DNA from: an uncultured Ruminococcus sp.
Lineage (GTDB): Bacteria; Bacillota; Clostridia; Oscillospirales; Acutalibacteraceae
Direction: 5' to 3'
Assembly: GCA_905235715.1 (NCBI GenBank)
Contig: CAJONB010000004.1
Coordinates: 1 to 35,155, forward strand
Length of the DNA: 35,155 nt
The position numbers and the translations under genes were made by a program. Each line of letters opens with the position of its first letter. Position 1 is the stretch's first letter. Shown here in pieces: positions 1 to 8,112 of this stretch. Under the pieces are notes generated by a model. It was not told the DNA's origin and did no database searches. It was given only the letters and a program-made list of their open reading frames with translations.

Positions 1-612
1 GTCGAACGGCTCAAAAACAGACGCGTCCACGTTGTCCGTGCCGCCGACGGAGATTTCCTCCGAGTCGGTGCGCGACGCGCCGGTGACAAACTGGTGTGTC
101 ATCAGGATATTGCGCTGTGAGGAATCGACGTTCATGCTGTCGATCACCGCCCGCATCGCGTCGGTATAGCTCTCGATCACCTCGTCCTCAAAATACCGCC
201 GCACGTGCGCGGGCTTCACAAACGGCAACAGGTACAGATTCACCTCGCCGTACTCATCGCGGATTTTGTACGGCTTCACCTCACCGTCAAATACCGGCGC
301 GATATGGATTCCGCTGCCCGTCATCAACCCTGCGCCGAACGACAGGCGCTCGGGCGAATCATGGTTGCCGCTGATGATGAACACCTGCGTTTCCCGCTCG
401 GAAAGGCGCGACAAAAAGCTGTCGAGCAGCGCAACCGCTTCGACGGAGGGTATCGACTTGTCATACACGTCGCCCGCAATCAGCACCGCGTCGGGCTGCT
501 CGCCGTCAATGATTTTGAGAATCTTATCCAATATGTATTTTTGCTCCTCCAGCATGGAGAACTCGTTGACCCGCTTGCCGATATGCAAATCGGACAGATG
601 GATAAACTTCAT
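1..612 (-). CDS. sbcD: Exonuclease SbcD, N-terminal part (cut by window edge)
   Basis: Nuclease subunit of the SbcCD (Mre11/Rad50-like) complex, which in its family processes DNA hairpins and double-strand ends in a Mn-dependent way. The reading frame is open from ATG at 612 to the window edge, giving 204 codons of an expected roughly 370-420. Visible phosphoesterase motifs are MKFIHLSDLHIGK (D8, H10), AGDVYDKS (D48), GNHD at 82-85 followed by SPERLSFG, and MTHQF further on. The spacing and the SPERL stretch match SbcD better than a generic phosphoesterase. sbcC would be expected just beyond position 1. A TATAAT box lies at 641-646 on the minus strand, and the MATE terminator separates this gene from the operon upstream. 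Confidence 0.9.
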   Translation of the reverse strand, partial: MKFIHLSDLHIGKRVNEFSMLEEQKYILDKILKIIDGEQPDAVLIAGDVYDKSIPSVEAVALLDSFLSRLSERETQVFIISGNHDSPERLSFGAGLMTGSGIHIAPVFDGEVKPYKIRDEYGEVNLYLLPFVKPAHVRRYFEDEVIESYTDAMRAVIDSMNVDSSQRNILMTHQFVTGASRTDSEEISVGGTDNVDASVFEPFD

Positions 613-640
613 TCCGTCACCTCGTCATTCACTTTGCTTT

Positions 641-646
641 ATTATA
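641..646 (-). promoter_or_regulatory. Likely -10 box of sbcD
   Basis: TATAAT on the minus strand, about 30 bases before the sbcD start codon. No convincing -35 box is seen 17 bases upstream, so the assignment rests on the -10 alone. Confidence 0.5.
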
Positions 647-699
647 CCACTTTCCGGGGGAAAGCGATAGAGAAAATAGATTCGCAAAATTGTGCAATA

Positions 700-717
700 T
701 TACGGAATTTTCCGTAA
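700..717. repeat. Inverted repeat TTACGGAA-TT-TTCCGTAA
   Basis: Two perfect 8-base arms with a 2-base centre, lying between the MATE terminator and the sbcD promoter. It could be an operator for sbcD or only the far edge of the terminator region. No family assignment is possible. Confidence 0.4.
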
Positions 718-747
718 AGAAAAAGCGCGTACAGCACGCGCCTTTTA
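716..747 (-). terminator. Rho-independent terminator after the MATE gene
   Basis: Stem GCGCGT/ACGCGC (725-730 and 736-741) flanked by T-rich tracts on both strands, ending the operon that starts near 4300. The flanks could let it work in both directions. Confidence 0.75.
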
Positions 748-756
748 TTTTTTCAA

Positions 757-2127
757 CTAGGCTTCGTCGGGTCTGTCCTCCTTCGGAAGCCGCCTGAAAA
801 AGCCGATTGCAAACGGTACCGTAAACGGCATTATCAGGATGAAGGAAAGCGGCATTGCTTCCTGGATTCCGGCGAGTCCGCGAAGATTCGCGAGAATCAG
901 CAGCGGCGGAATGAACAGCACGCCGTTTCTCAGTGAGGACAGGATGGATGCCTGCAGGCGTTTTCCCGTGCTCTGCAGCAGCATTTCCGTCGTCACGCAC
1001 GGCGGCAGCATCAACGCCGCAATCGCCTGTAAAATCAACGCGCGCGTGCCGATTTCGATAACAGCGGGGTCATCGCGGAATAAGCCGATCAAGCTGCCCG
1101 AAAAAACAATCAGCAGCGTCGAGGCGATAACGATAATCACTTCCGACAAAATAGTGGTGAACCAAAAGCCCTTTTTCAGGCGCGAATACTTTCCCGCGCC
1201 GTAGTTGAACGCCGCTACGGGCTGGTAGCCCTGACCGATGCCGAGCGCAATGGAGAATGCAAAGAAGAAAATGCGCGACACAATGCTCATCGCCGCAACT
1301 GCCGCGTCGCCGTACACGGCGCACTGGGCGTTCAGTATAATCGTCGAAAGGCTGTTCAGCCCCTGACGGAGCATGGACGGAAAACCTGTCGCGACGATAT
1401 CCGCAATCATGGACGGACGGATTTTTTTAAAGGAAGCGAAGTTCAGCTTTGACTCGGTTTTACCACTGAGGAACATGAACAGCAGCGTCAGCCAGCTGAT
1501 GAACTGACTCAGCGCGGTCGACAAGCCCGCGCCCGCGATTCCCATATCCAAGCCGAACATCAATATCGGGTCGCCGGCCATGTTCAGCACGGCGCCGACC
1601 ATCAACCCAATCATGCCGAGCGTCGCCTTGCCCTCATACCGCAGCAGATTATTGAGGGTCAGGCTGGAGCACATAAACGGCGAGGAAATCAGGATATACG
1701 CAATATAGGTCTGCGCATAGGGCGCGATGGTCTCGGTACTGCCGAGGAACATCACGATCGGATGAATAAAAATCAGCCCGAAAATTCCGAGCAGCAAGCC
1801 CGTCGCAAAGGAGCACACAAACCCCGCCGTAGCGTGGACGGAGGCTCTCTCCTTATCCTGCTGACCGAGGGCGCGCGCAAGAATACTTCCCGCGCCCTGA
1901 CCGAACAGGAAGCCGATCGCCTGAACAATCGACATAAAGCCAAACACAATGCCGACCGCACCGCTCGCGCTCGTACCGAGCTGACCGACAAAGGCGGTGT
2001 CGACAAGGTTGTAAATATTCGTCACCAGCATGGTGATAATCGTCGGTATCGACAGCCCGATAATCAGGCGCGGTATCGGCGTTTTTGTCATTTTATCGTA
2101 TTGTGAAATTTTTTCCTGTTTTTTCAT
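757..2127 (-). CDS. MATE family multidrug/sodium exporter
   Basis: Membrane exporter of the MATE family, expected to move drugs or other organic cations outward using Na+ or H+. The 456 residues give about 12 hydrophobic helices and the usual family length. The N-terminus carries the typical TKTPIPRLIIGLSIPTIITM start and the NIYNLVDTAFVGQLGTSA stretch; GQGYQPVAAFNYGA around residue 300 is also characteristic. It is the last gene of a four-gene operon and starts three bases after the stop of the hydrolase gene. The ribosome binding site is weak (AGG), so translation is probably coupled. Substrate cannot be told from sequence. Confidence 0.93.
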   Translation of the reverse strand: MKKQEKISQYDKMTKTPIPRLIIGLSIPTIITMLVTNIYNLVDTAFVGQLGTSASGAVGIVFGFMSIVQAIGFLFGQGAGSILARALGQQDKERASVHATAGFVCSFATGLLLGIFGLIFIHPIVMFLGSTETIAPYAQTYIAYILISSPFMCSSLTLNNLLRYEGKATLGMIGLMVGAVLNMAGDPILMFGLDMGIAGAGLSTALSQFISWLTLLFMFLSGKTESKLNFASFKKIRPSMIADIVATGFPSMLRQGLNSLSTIILNAQCAVYGDAAVAAMSIVSRIFFFAFSIALGIGQGYQPVAAFNYGAGKYSRLKKGFWFTTILSEVIIVIASTLLIVFSGSLIGLFRDDPAVIEIGTRALILQAIAALMLPPCVTTEMLLQSTGKRLQASILSSLRNGVLFIPPLLILANLRGLAGIQEAMPLSFILIMPFTVPFAIGFFRRLPKEDRPDEA

Positions 2128-2130
2128 AAC

Positions 2131-2934
2131 CTATTTCGCTTCATGCGCGCGGAAGAAATCCAGCAGACGCTGTTTATAGTCGGGGGCTTCGTCAAAAACG
2201 CAGTGTGCGTATTCGTCGCCGTAGATGTACAGCTCGCCGCCGAGTAAATCAGCCAGCTCACGCGACGCTTCCGTACCGAGGGCGAGGTCGTTCTCAACAC
2301 CGATAATCAAGCTCGGGCATTGCACCTTTTTCAATTCTTCACGCGCGTCAAAGCCGAAAACCGACTGTGTCAGAATGAGGAAGCGGCCGATATCCCTGTC
2401 GCTGACCGAATCATTCATGTGCACCAGAAAATCCCGATACTGACGGATTGTATTCTCAGAATAAAGGCGGTCGATAAAATCCGCCGTCAGCGCCGTGATA
2501 TCGCGCTTCTCCGCGAGCTGTATCCAGTCCCTGCAGGTATTCAGCAGAATATCGGTGCAATAAGCCGCCGTAGAGCCGAGCGCCATCGCATGAACCAGCT
2601 CGGGCGCGTCAATCGCGAGGTACTGTGCAATCATGCCGCCCTGCGACGCGCCGAACACATCCGCGTCGCGGATACCCAGCTCGCGCATGGCGGCGGCGGT
2701 ATCGTCAGCCATCCGGCGAATCGAATACACGTCGGGCAGATTACTGCGGCGGTCAAAGACATAGACCGTGTAGTCATCGGCAAAGCTGCGATATGCCGCC
2801 TCGACCGCTTTCGCGGAAATCAGCACGCTTTTTACGTCAAGTCCCGGCAGGATAACAAACGCCCTGTCCCCCGTACCGAACGAAAAATAGGACATCTCGA
2901 TGTCATCGCCGGTTACGATTGTATTGGCTTTCAT
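2131..2934 (-). CDS. Alpha/beta hydrolase
   Basis: Soluble alpha/beta hydrolase fold protein of 267 residues. The nucleophile elbow is GASQGG (serine near residue 96) and the late CEYAHCVFDEAP-like region (here DEYAHCVFDEAP) provides the catalytic histidine; an aspartate in the GVENDLALG stretch is the likely acid. Length is normal for esterases and peptidases of this fold. Start chosen at ATG 2934, which has GAGGAG seven bases upstream. It overlaps the stop codon of the CYTH gene by four bases (ATGA), a sign of coupled translation. The substrate is unknown; serine hydrolases of this shape include esterases, C-C hydrolases and haloperoxidase-like enzymes. Confidence 0.88.
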   Translation of the reverse strand: MKANTIVTGDDIEMSYFSFGTGDRAFVILPGLDVKSVLISAKAVEAAYRSFADDYTVYVFDRRSNLPDVYSIRRMADDTAAAMRELGIRDADVFGASQGGMIAQYLAIDAPELVHAMALGSTAAYCTDILLNTCRDWIQLAEKRDITALTADFIDRLYSENTIRQYRDFLVHMNDSVSDRDIGRFLILTQSVFGFDAREELKKVQCPSLIIGVENDLALGTEASRELADLLGGELYIYGDEYAHCVFDEAPDYKQRLLDFFRAHEAK

Positions 2935-3455
2935 TCAATCACTCCTCTGTTCACCGCAAGTCTTGAATTATTATACCGCCTGTCACCGGTCACCTCTTTG
3001 ATAAGCGTGACGCACGGCGGGACGGGAATCTCGACGTCCTCGCTGTCTACCTCCGCCTCAAGGCTTGCCTTATCACTCCAGAAATCATATATATCCAGCT
3101 CATAGACCAGTCCCGCGAAGGAAAAGATATGCCTGTCCTTTTCGATGGTAACGGTATTCTGCTTTTTGTAATTCATCAGCTCTGAATATTCTTCAAAAGA
3201 AATTTCGCGCTCATATTCACGGCGCGTCATATCGGTCAGGCGCTCCTTATAGGTATAAACATAGCTTGTCCTGCCGTCCTCGACAACGCGGCGAATCCTG
3301 CCGCCGACAAAATCGCCGTCGCTTTTTAAATAAGTTTGGGAGATATGCTTCACGCGATAGCCGGGCATACTGCGCAGCGCGTCAATATCGGGGTATTCAA
3401 TCAGAAAACGGCGCTCTATCTCGAGGGGCGCGGAATATATATCAAATTTTTCCAT
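2931..3455 (-). CDS. CYTH domain protein (triphosphate tunnel metalloenzyme)
   Basis: Small soluble CYTH protein of 174 residues. Members of this family bind triphosphates in a beta-barrel tunnel and include inorganic triphosphatases, thiamine triphosphatases and class IV adenylate cyclases. The N-terminal signature is EIERRFLIEYP, a variant of ExExK with arginine in place of the lysine. Charged barrel strands follow: RIRRVV, YTYKERL, YEREISFEEY, IEKDRHIF, YELDIYDFW and LEAEVDSED. Likely activity is triphosphate hydrolysis, but the sequence does not decide between substrates. The start at ATG 3455 has AAAGG upstream and lies 14 bases inside the end of the phosphoesterase gene. Confidence 0.85.
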   Translation of the reverse strand: MEKFDIYSAPLEIERRFLIEYPDIDALRSMPGYRVKHISQTYLKSDGDFVGGRIRRVVEDGRTSYVYTYKERLTDMTRREYEREISFEEYSELMNYKKQNTVTIEKDRHIFSFAGLVYELDIYDFWSDKASLEAEVDSEDVEIPVPPCVTLIKEVTGDRRYNNSRLAVNRGVIE

Positions 3456-4272
3456 AATCCTTTCCTTTCAGGTGGAGGACCACCAGCTCGCGCGGATTGA
3501 AAAGCCGCGGACACATCACCGTATTCGCACAGCCTGCGGATACAATCAGCTTGCCGTTGAAAAAACTGCCGTGGGCGTACTTTCCGAACAAGCCCTGACC
3601 GGGGACAAAAAATCCCCTGCCCTTCTTCCCTATCCGGATCTGACCGCCGTGCGTATGACCGCTGAGGGTCAGTGCAATATCCGAATCCGTGAGATGATCC
3701 GCGTAAAACTGCGGGTTGTGGCACAGCAAAAGCTTCATGCCCTTTTGCCGCCGGTAATCCTCAATAAAGTCTTCATAATCCCATGTGGAGATCCCTCCGA
3801 GCAGGATGCGGCAGCCCTTGTACTCAATTTCCTGCGACGCGTTATCAAGCAGCGTAATACCGCAGTCCTTCAGAAACAGGTAATCAACGTCGAGCAGCTT
3901 TTGCTCATGGTTGCCGAGGCTGAGATAAACCGGCGCGATTTTTGCGGCGCGCATCAGAAATTCGTATGCGTTTTCCGTTTTCGCCTTATGCTTATCGCGC
4001 TGAAACTTCGTGAGGATGTAGTTGGTATAGTGGATGATATTGATTATCAACCGCTTAATCGGGCGGCGCTCAAAATCATACTGCGGGCGGTTGTCGTAGC
4101 GCTCAAAGGTGTCGCCCGTAACAACGATGAAATCGGGCTTTGCCCTACGCAGCATCGCGAGGATATCGTCGGCGACGCGCTCATGCAAATCGGACACATG
4201 AGCAATCGTCAGCGGCTCGGGCACGGAAGCAGTGACCGTAATATTGTATCTTGTCAGAACAGCCTTGCTCAT
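3442..4272 (-). CDS. Calcineurin-like metallophosphoesterase (YkuE/YaeI type)
   Basis: Binuclear-metal phosphoesterase of 276 residues. Motifs in order are HVSDLHE (D28, H30), VTGDTFER (D54), LGNHEQ near residue 118, LLCHNP, and LSGHTHGGQIRIG near residue 207. This order and the GHTHGGQ ending fit the YkuE/YaeI group, whose members act on phosphodiesters or lipid-linked phosphates at the membrane. A central YILTKFQRDKHKAKTENA segment is basic, and no signal peptide or TAT motif is evident. First gene of the operon, with ATG 4272 preceded by AGGAGG. Substrate is not deducible. Confidence 0.88.
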   Translation of the reverse strand: MSKAVLTRYNITVTASVPEPLTIAHVSDLHERVADDILAMLRRAKPDFIVVTGDTFERYDNRPQYDFERRPIKRLIINIIHYTNYILTKFQRDKHKAKTENAYEFLMRAAKIAPVYLSLGNHEQKLLDVDYLFLKDCGITLLDNASQEIEYKGCRILLGGISTWDYEDFIEDYRRQKGMKLLLCHNPQFYADHLTDSDIALTLSGHTHGGQIRIGKKGRGFFVPGQGLFGKYAHGSFFNGKLIVSAGCANTVMCPRLFNPRELVVLHLKGKDYGKI

Positions 4273-4301
4273 GCCGTACCTCCTATGTATTACTGAGTAG
4301 T

Positions 4302-4330
4302 AGTATAACGCAAATCGAGCGGGATTTCAA
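4302..4330 (-). promoter_or_regulatory. Promoter of the phosphoesterase-CYTH-hydrolase-MATE operon
   Basis: On the minus strand, TTGAAA (4325-4330) and TATACT (4302-4307) are separated by exactly 17 bases, 30 bases before the first start codon. A sigma-A type promoter. Confidence 0.8.
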
Positions 4331-4362
4331 CCTTTCGGCGCTGATGATTTTCAGCAGAATAG

Positions 4363-4393
4363 AAACAGGACAGCCCGACGGACTGCCCTGTTT
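4363..4393 (-). terminator. Terminator after the thiamine operon
   Basis: Stem AAACAGG-CAG / CTG-CCTGTTT with one mismatch, downstream of thiamine pyrophosphokinase. The T tract is short on the minus strand, so efficiency is uncertain. Confidence 0.55.
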
Positions 4394-4484
4394 GTAACAA
4401 AGAAGTGTATTTTCATACGTTGTATGAAATTCAGCAAAGACAATTTAATATCCTTCGCTTATTATCGGAACACATCACCAATAT

Positions 4485-4572
4485 CTGCGGGATGATGTGA
4501 GCATCGTCCCCTACGAATATATCAAACATAGCAGTAACCACGTAGGGACGGATGCCCACATCCGCCCGTCAA
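4485..4572. repeat. Palindromic intergenic element (REP-like)
   Basis: The arm at 4501-4515 (GCATCGTCCCCTACG) is nearly the reverse complement of 4541-4555, and the second arm contains the perfect small hairpin CGGATG-CCCA-CATCCG at 4549-4564. The rest of the 4273-4618 intergenic stretch holds only the terminator and the promoter listed separately. Elements built around GTAGGGACG-type arms are, as far as I recall, common between genes in this group of bacteria, so this is likely a dispersed non-coding repeat. That needs a genome comparison. Confidence 0.5.
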
Positions 4573-4618
4573 CAAGAGCCTTTCTTTCCTATCAAAGGCT
4601 GCCAATATTATCCTACGC

Positions 4619-5242
4619 TCACATATATTCTTGTGTATCAAAGACAATCAGCAGCGTGCCGTCCGTGACAGAAATGCGCGACGGCTGTCCGGCAAATTCG
4701 TTGCTGACCCCGCGCGTTACCGCACGCGGCAGGTCGATTTTGTCCGCCTCATAGGATAAGCCTTTGATGGTCACTCCGTGTGATATTTCTTTTAAAGAAA
4801 ATACAGAAATACGTCCGCCGCTCCTTGCGGGAAACGCGCAGAACGAATTATGAATCACGGTAAAGGAGCTGTCGTCGCCGCAAAACAGGATTTTCCCTCC
4901 CGCGAGCGCGACACGCTCGGCGACGGCGATATTGCCCAGCGTATGGTCCAGCTTACCGCCGACCGCGCCGTAAACGATCAGGTCGTCACAGCCTTTTTCG
5001 AGCGCAACGCCGACGGCGTGTTCCATATCCGTGTCGTCCTTGCGGACGTTCAGTTGAATCAGATTTTCCGCATCGGGCACTTTGCCGAGCGAGTCGAAAT
5101 CCCCCACAACGATATCGGGCGTGATTCCGAGCGACAGCGCGACTTCGTATCCCTTATCCGCAGCAATCACCAAATCGTCCTCAGCGGGTGCGACAGGCAT
5201 TTTTTCCACCGGCAGAGCGCCGAAAATAAAGCAGCGTTTCAT
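4619..5242 (-). CDS. thiN: Thiamine pyrophosphokinase (thiamine diphosphokinase)
   Basis: Converts thiamine and ATP to thiamine diphosphate and AMP in the cytoplasm. The 207-residue protein shows the family signatures GDFDSLGK (47-54), RKDDTDMEHA (67-76, substrate and metal site) and GAVGGKLDHTLGN (about 90-102), then a C-terminal beta-rich half with RGVSNEF. Two starts are possible. ATG 5251 overlaps the ATPase stop, but AAGGA is then only about two bases away; ATG 5242 (MKRCFIFGA) has better spacing and matches the usual N-terminus, so I use it. Last gene of the TPP-riboswitch operon, which makes regulation by thiamine diphosphate very likely. Confidence 0.93.
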   Translation of the reverse strand: MKRCFIFGALPVEKMPVAPAEDDLVIAADKGYEVALSLGITPDIVVGDFDSLGKVPDAENLIQLNVRKDDTDMEHAVGVALEKGCDDLIVYGAVGGKLDHTLGNIAVAERVALAGGKILFCGDDSSFTVIHNSFCAFPARSGGRISVFSLKEISHGVTIKGLSYEADKIDLPRAVTRGVSNEFAGQPSRISVTDGTLLIVFDTQEYM

Positions 5243-5247
5243 TGTAT

Positions 5248-5997
5248 TCATGTTCCTTGGATTTTTGAGATAATTTCCCGCTTATATTGCAGGAACTCCT
5301 CGGTCAGATTAAAGTCCTTACGGCGGGGCTTCGGCTCGCGGATAACGATTTCATCGGTAATGGTGCCGGGCTTGCCGCCGAGAAGATAGATGCGGTCGGA
5401 CAGCAAAATCGCCTCGTCTACATCATGGGTGATGAAGATGGTGGACAGCTTGATTTTGTCCATCACGTCGAGGTACCATCGGTGCATTTCACTCTTGGTG
5501 AGGGTATCGAGCGCACTGAACGGCTCGTCGAGCAAGGCGACCTCCGCGGAAAACAGGTAGGTTCTCAAAAGTGCCGCCCTCTGGCGCATACCGCCCGAAA
5601 GCTCGGCGGGGTATTTCTTCTGCGTGCCGTCGATGCCGAATTCTTCAAAATGCCTGCCCGCGATTTCCCGGGCTTCCTTTTTGCGCGTGCCCTTGATAAT
5701 CAGCGGCAGCGCGACGTTATCCTCGACCGTGCGATACGGCAGAAGCATATCCTTTTGCAGCATATAGCTGAAAATTCCCTGCTGTCCCGTGACGTCCTCG
5801 CCGTTTAACAGCACCTGTCCCTGCTGCGGACGGTACAGCCCCGCAATCACATTGAACAGCGTGGTTTTTCCGCCGCCGCTCACACCCAACAGACTGACCA
5901 ACTCGCCGTCGTTCAGGCTCAGGCTGATGTCCTTGAGAACGGTAACGTCATTATTATAGGAAAAGGTTACGTCCCTGACCTCCAGCTTCGGCGTCAT
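5248..5997 (-). CDS. ABC transporter ATP-binding protein, thiamine/precursor uptake
   Basis: ATPase subunit of the uptake system encoded with the next two genes. The 249-residue protein has Walker A GVSGGGKTT (38-46), a Q-loop (MLQKDMLLPY), signature LSGGMRQR near 134, Walker B VALLDEPFSALD near 153 and the switch histidine in FITHDVDEA. It belongs to the SsuB/TauB/ThiZ branch. The start ATG 5997 overlaps the stop of the binding-protein gene by four bases, and its own stop overlaps an ATG ahead of thiN. The riboswitch context assigns it to thiamine or pyrimidine-precursor transport rather than sulfonates. Confidence 0.92.
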   Translation of the reverse strand: MTPKLEVRDVTFSYNNDVTVLKDISLSLNDGELVSLLGVSGGGKTTLFNVIAGLYRPQQGQVLLNGEDVTGQQGIFSYMLQKDMLLPYRTVEDNVALPLIIKGTRKKEAREIAGRHFEEFGIDGTQKKYPAELSGGMRQRAALLRTYLFSAEVALLDEPFSALDTLTKSEMHRWYLDVMDKIKLSTIFITHDVDEAILLSDRIYLLGGKPGTITDEIVIREPKPRRKDFNLTEEFLQYKREIISKIQGT

Positions 5998-7004
5998 TGC
6001 GGCAGATAGTCGTTGGTGAAGCCTGTGTTCTCGGGCACTGTGTCTCCATCCAGCAGACCCTTTTCATTAATCCAGTTATAGAACGCGTTCCAACGCGCGG
6101 GGTCGATATAGCCCCAGCGCTCCACGTCGGACTTGTACTCTGCGGACAGGTACTTCTGACTTGCGTTAACCAGCTCTTTATCCAGCTCGGGCGCGTTGTT
6201 AAGAAGAATCTCTGCCGCGTCCCCGGGATTGTCAATCGCAAACTCATAGCCCTTTTTCAGCGCTTCAAGAAACGCCTTTGTCGCGTCGGGATTCTCCTTC
6301 ATCCAATCGGTGTTACCGATGACGACAGGGGTGTAGTAGTCAAATACGGGGTCGATATCCTTGAACGCAAAGTAGTCGGTTTCCAGATTTGCAAGCTCAG
6401 TCGCGACGCCTGCCCAACCGTAGAATACCCAGATAGCGTCGACGGTATCGGACTGTAACGCGGAAACCTCGTCGGTAACGGTAGAGGGAATCATCTCAAC
6501 CTTTTCAAAGTCGCCGCCGTCATTCTCAACGACCTGCTGAAGGGTCGCAAGCTCAACCGGCAAATTCCATGTCGCGTAGCGTTTGCCTTCCATACCCTTG
6601 GGTCTGTCCATTCCCTCGCCCTTGCGGGAGATAATGCCCGAGGTGTTGTGCTGTACCAAAGCGGCAACAGCCTCAATCGGCATAGCGCTTTCGCCGGTTA
6701 TGGCGGGCAGCATGCTGTCCTGGAAGGATACGCCGAACTGTGCCTTGCCGGAGCCGACGAGCATCTCTGCGCCGTCCTCAGGAGGCTGAACGATTTCTAC
6801 CTCTAAGCCCGCGTCGCTGAAATAGCCCTTGTCCTGAGCGACATACAGACCCGTATGGTTCGTGTTGGGCGTCCAATCAAGCACAAAGGTGATTTTTGTT
6901 TTCTCGGCTGATTCGGTCTTTTCTTCGGTTTTCTGTGCGCCGCAGCCCGCGAGAACGGTCACCATCAGCGCGCAAGCGAGAATGATTGCAAATAATTTTT
7001 TCAT
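5994..7004 (-). CDS. Thiamine-precursor ABC transporter substrate-binding lipoprotein (ThiY/NMT1 family)
   Basis: Extracellular lipid-anchored binding protein of 336 residues. The signal peptide ends in LAGC with the lipidated cysteine at residue 21. Mature sequence begins FVLDWTPNTNHTGLYVAQDKG-like (DWTPNTNHTGLYVA is diagnostic of the NMT1/THI5-like pyrimidine-binding proteins), followed by GSGKAQFGVSFQD and WVFYGWAG. Characterised ThiY members bind formylaminopyrimidine, a thiamine breakdown product, or related HMP compounds. Start ATG 7004 has AGGAG upstream. Transport partners are the flanking permease and ATPase. The ligand here could be a pyrimidine precursor or thiamine itself, because the operon's only biosynthetic enzyme acts on thiamine. 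Confidence 0.9.
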   Translation of the reverse strand: MKKLFAIILACALMVTVLAGCGAQKTEEKTESAEKTKITFVLDWTPNTNHTGLYVAQDKGYFSDAGLEVEIVQPPEDGAEMLVGSGKAQFGVSFQDSMLPAITGESAMPIEAVAALVQHNTSGIISRKGEGMDRPKGMEGKRYATWNLPVELATLQQVVENDGGDFEKVEMIPSTVTDEVSALQSDTVDAIWVFYGWAGVATELANLETDYFAFKDIDPVFDYYTPVVIGNTDWMKENPDATKAFLEALKKGYEFAIDNPGDAAEILLNNAPELDKELVNASQKYLSAEYKSDVERWGYIDPARWNAFYNWINEKGLLDGDTVPENTGFTNDYLPQ

Positions 7005-7005
7005 T

Positions 7006-7788
7006 TTAATGACTCCTATATTTATTTACTTTTTCCCACGGCATACACGCCCGCTGTAATACGGACGTCAGCCAGATAAGGATTAAACTGATTGCGGAAA
7101 TCAGCAGGATGACCGCAAACATTTTATCGGATGAATAGGATTTTCGCACGCGGGTCATGTAGCATCCGAGTCCCTCAGTGCCGCCGATCCACTCGGAAAC
7201 CACCGCGCTGACAACTGCGTAGGATACCGAGATTTTCAGGCTGGAGAAAAAATGTCCCAGCGAATTCGGCAGCTTTACATAGCGAAAAATCTGCCTGCGG
7301 GACGCGCCCATCGAGCGCATCAGGTTCACGGTGTCCGCGTCGACGGAGGAAAAGCCCTCCAGCAGGCTGACGGTAACGGGAAAGAATACCACCAGAACAA
7401 TCAGAACGATTTTCGGCAGCATTTGATAGCCCAGCCACAGCACCAGCAGCGGCGCAATCGCAATCGTCGGAATCGTCTGACTGACGACAACCAGCGGATA
7501 AATCATCTTTCGGAGTATTATAAATCTGTCCATGATGACCGCCATCAGAAAGCCGATAAGGATTCCCAGCAGCAGACCGATCAGGGTTTCTGTCAGCGTG
7601 ACGCGCGCGTGACTCATCAGCAGCTGCCAATCGGATTGAAAGGCTTTTACTACGTCCTGCGGCGAAGGCAGCATATACTTCGGTACGTTGCCGAACGTGC
7701 AAATCAACTGCCATGCTGCAAGAAGCAGCAAAATTGCCGTGATGGGAAGGGCGATTCTACCGATGGTGCTTCGTAACTTTGCGCTCAA
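7006..7788 (-). CDS. ABC transporter permease, thiamine/precursor uptake
   Basis: Inner-membrane permease of 260 residues with about six helices and the EAA-like loop VNLMRSMGASRRQIFRYVKLPNSL, typical of the SsuC/TauC/ThiX group. It would form the channel for the ThiY-like protein. The start appears to be TTG at 7788, lying 32 bases inside the end of the thiamine-binding protein gene, with GGGGGAAG about a dozen bases upstream. No ATG serves as a sensible alternative because the first helix starts soon after. The overlap implies translational coupling. Confidence 0.9.
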   Translation of the reverse strand: MSAKLRSTIGRIALPITAILLLLAAWQLICTFGNVPKYMLPSPQDVVKAFQSDWQLLMSHARVTLTETLIGLLLGILIGFLMAVIMDRFIILRKMIYPLVVVSQTIPTIAIAPLLVLWLGYQMLPKIVLIVLVVFFPVTVSLLEGFSSVDADTVNLMRSMGASRRQIFRYVKLPNSLGHFFSSLKISVSYAVVSAVVSEWIGGTEGLGCYMTRVRKSYSSDKMFAVILLISAISLILIWLTSVLQRACMPWEKVNKYRSH

Positions 7789-8053
7789 TGGTCAGCACTT
7801 CCCCCTCCGGCCGGTAATCGACCTTGATATATGCCAGCACGGACGGAGCGCCTGCACGGATAGCGATATGCTGGCACTCCTTGACGACATCCATCAGCTC
7901 GTCATAGTCGCCCTCGATCGCGGTTTCAAACGGGCCGACATAATATTTCAGCCCCGTGCTTTTGATATACGCAATCACCTCGTCGACAATGCGTATCAAT
8001 TCCTCGTCGTTTTCAGCCTCGGGTAAGGTTTGGATAGCAACACTTGCGTTCAT
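7757..8053 (-). CDS. Thiamine-binding protein (YkoF/MTH1187 family)
   Basis: Small cytoplasmic protein of 98 residues from the COG0011 family of single-domain relatives of YkoF, which bind thiamine or its pyrimidine. The sequence MNASVAIQTLPEAENDEEL, the KYYVGPFETAIEGDYDELMDV region and a conserved YIKVDYRPEG end match the family. ATG 8053 has GGAGG (8064-8068) at good spacing; a longer upstream frame would run into the riboswitch terminator and is rejected. First gene behind the TPP riboswitch, so it is probably a thiamine carrier or sensor for the transporter. Confidence 0.88.
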   Translation of the reverse strand: MNASVAIQTLPEAENDEELIRIVDEVIAYIKSTGLKYYVGPFETAIEGDYDELMDVVKECQHIAIRAGAPSVLAYIKVDYRPEGEVLTIERKVTKHHR

Positions 8054-8068
8054 ATTATCAATTCCTCC

Positions 8069-8098
8069 AAAAAAATAAGCACCGCATAACGCAGTGCT
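8069..8098 (-). terminator. Riboswitch expression-platform terminator
   Basis: On the minus strand, stem AGCACTGC / GCGGTGCT with a 5-base loop is followed by TATTTTTTT and, directly after it, the GGAGG of the first gene. This is an intrinsic terminator that TPP-bound aptamer would favour. Confidence 0.85.
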
Positions 8099-8112
8099 CA
8101 AATAACAATATA

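Noticed and set aside
2320..3105. Plus-strand open frame of 261 codons
   Set aside because: Antisense to the hydrolase and CYTH genes, both of which have motifs, ribosome binding sites and operon overlaps.
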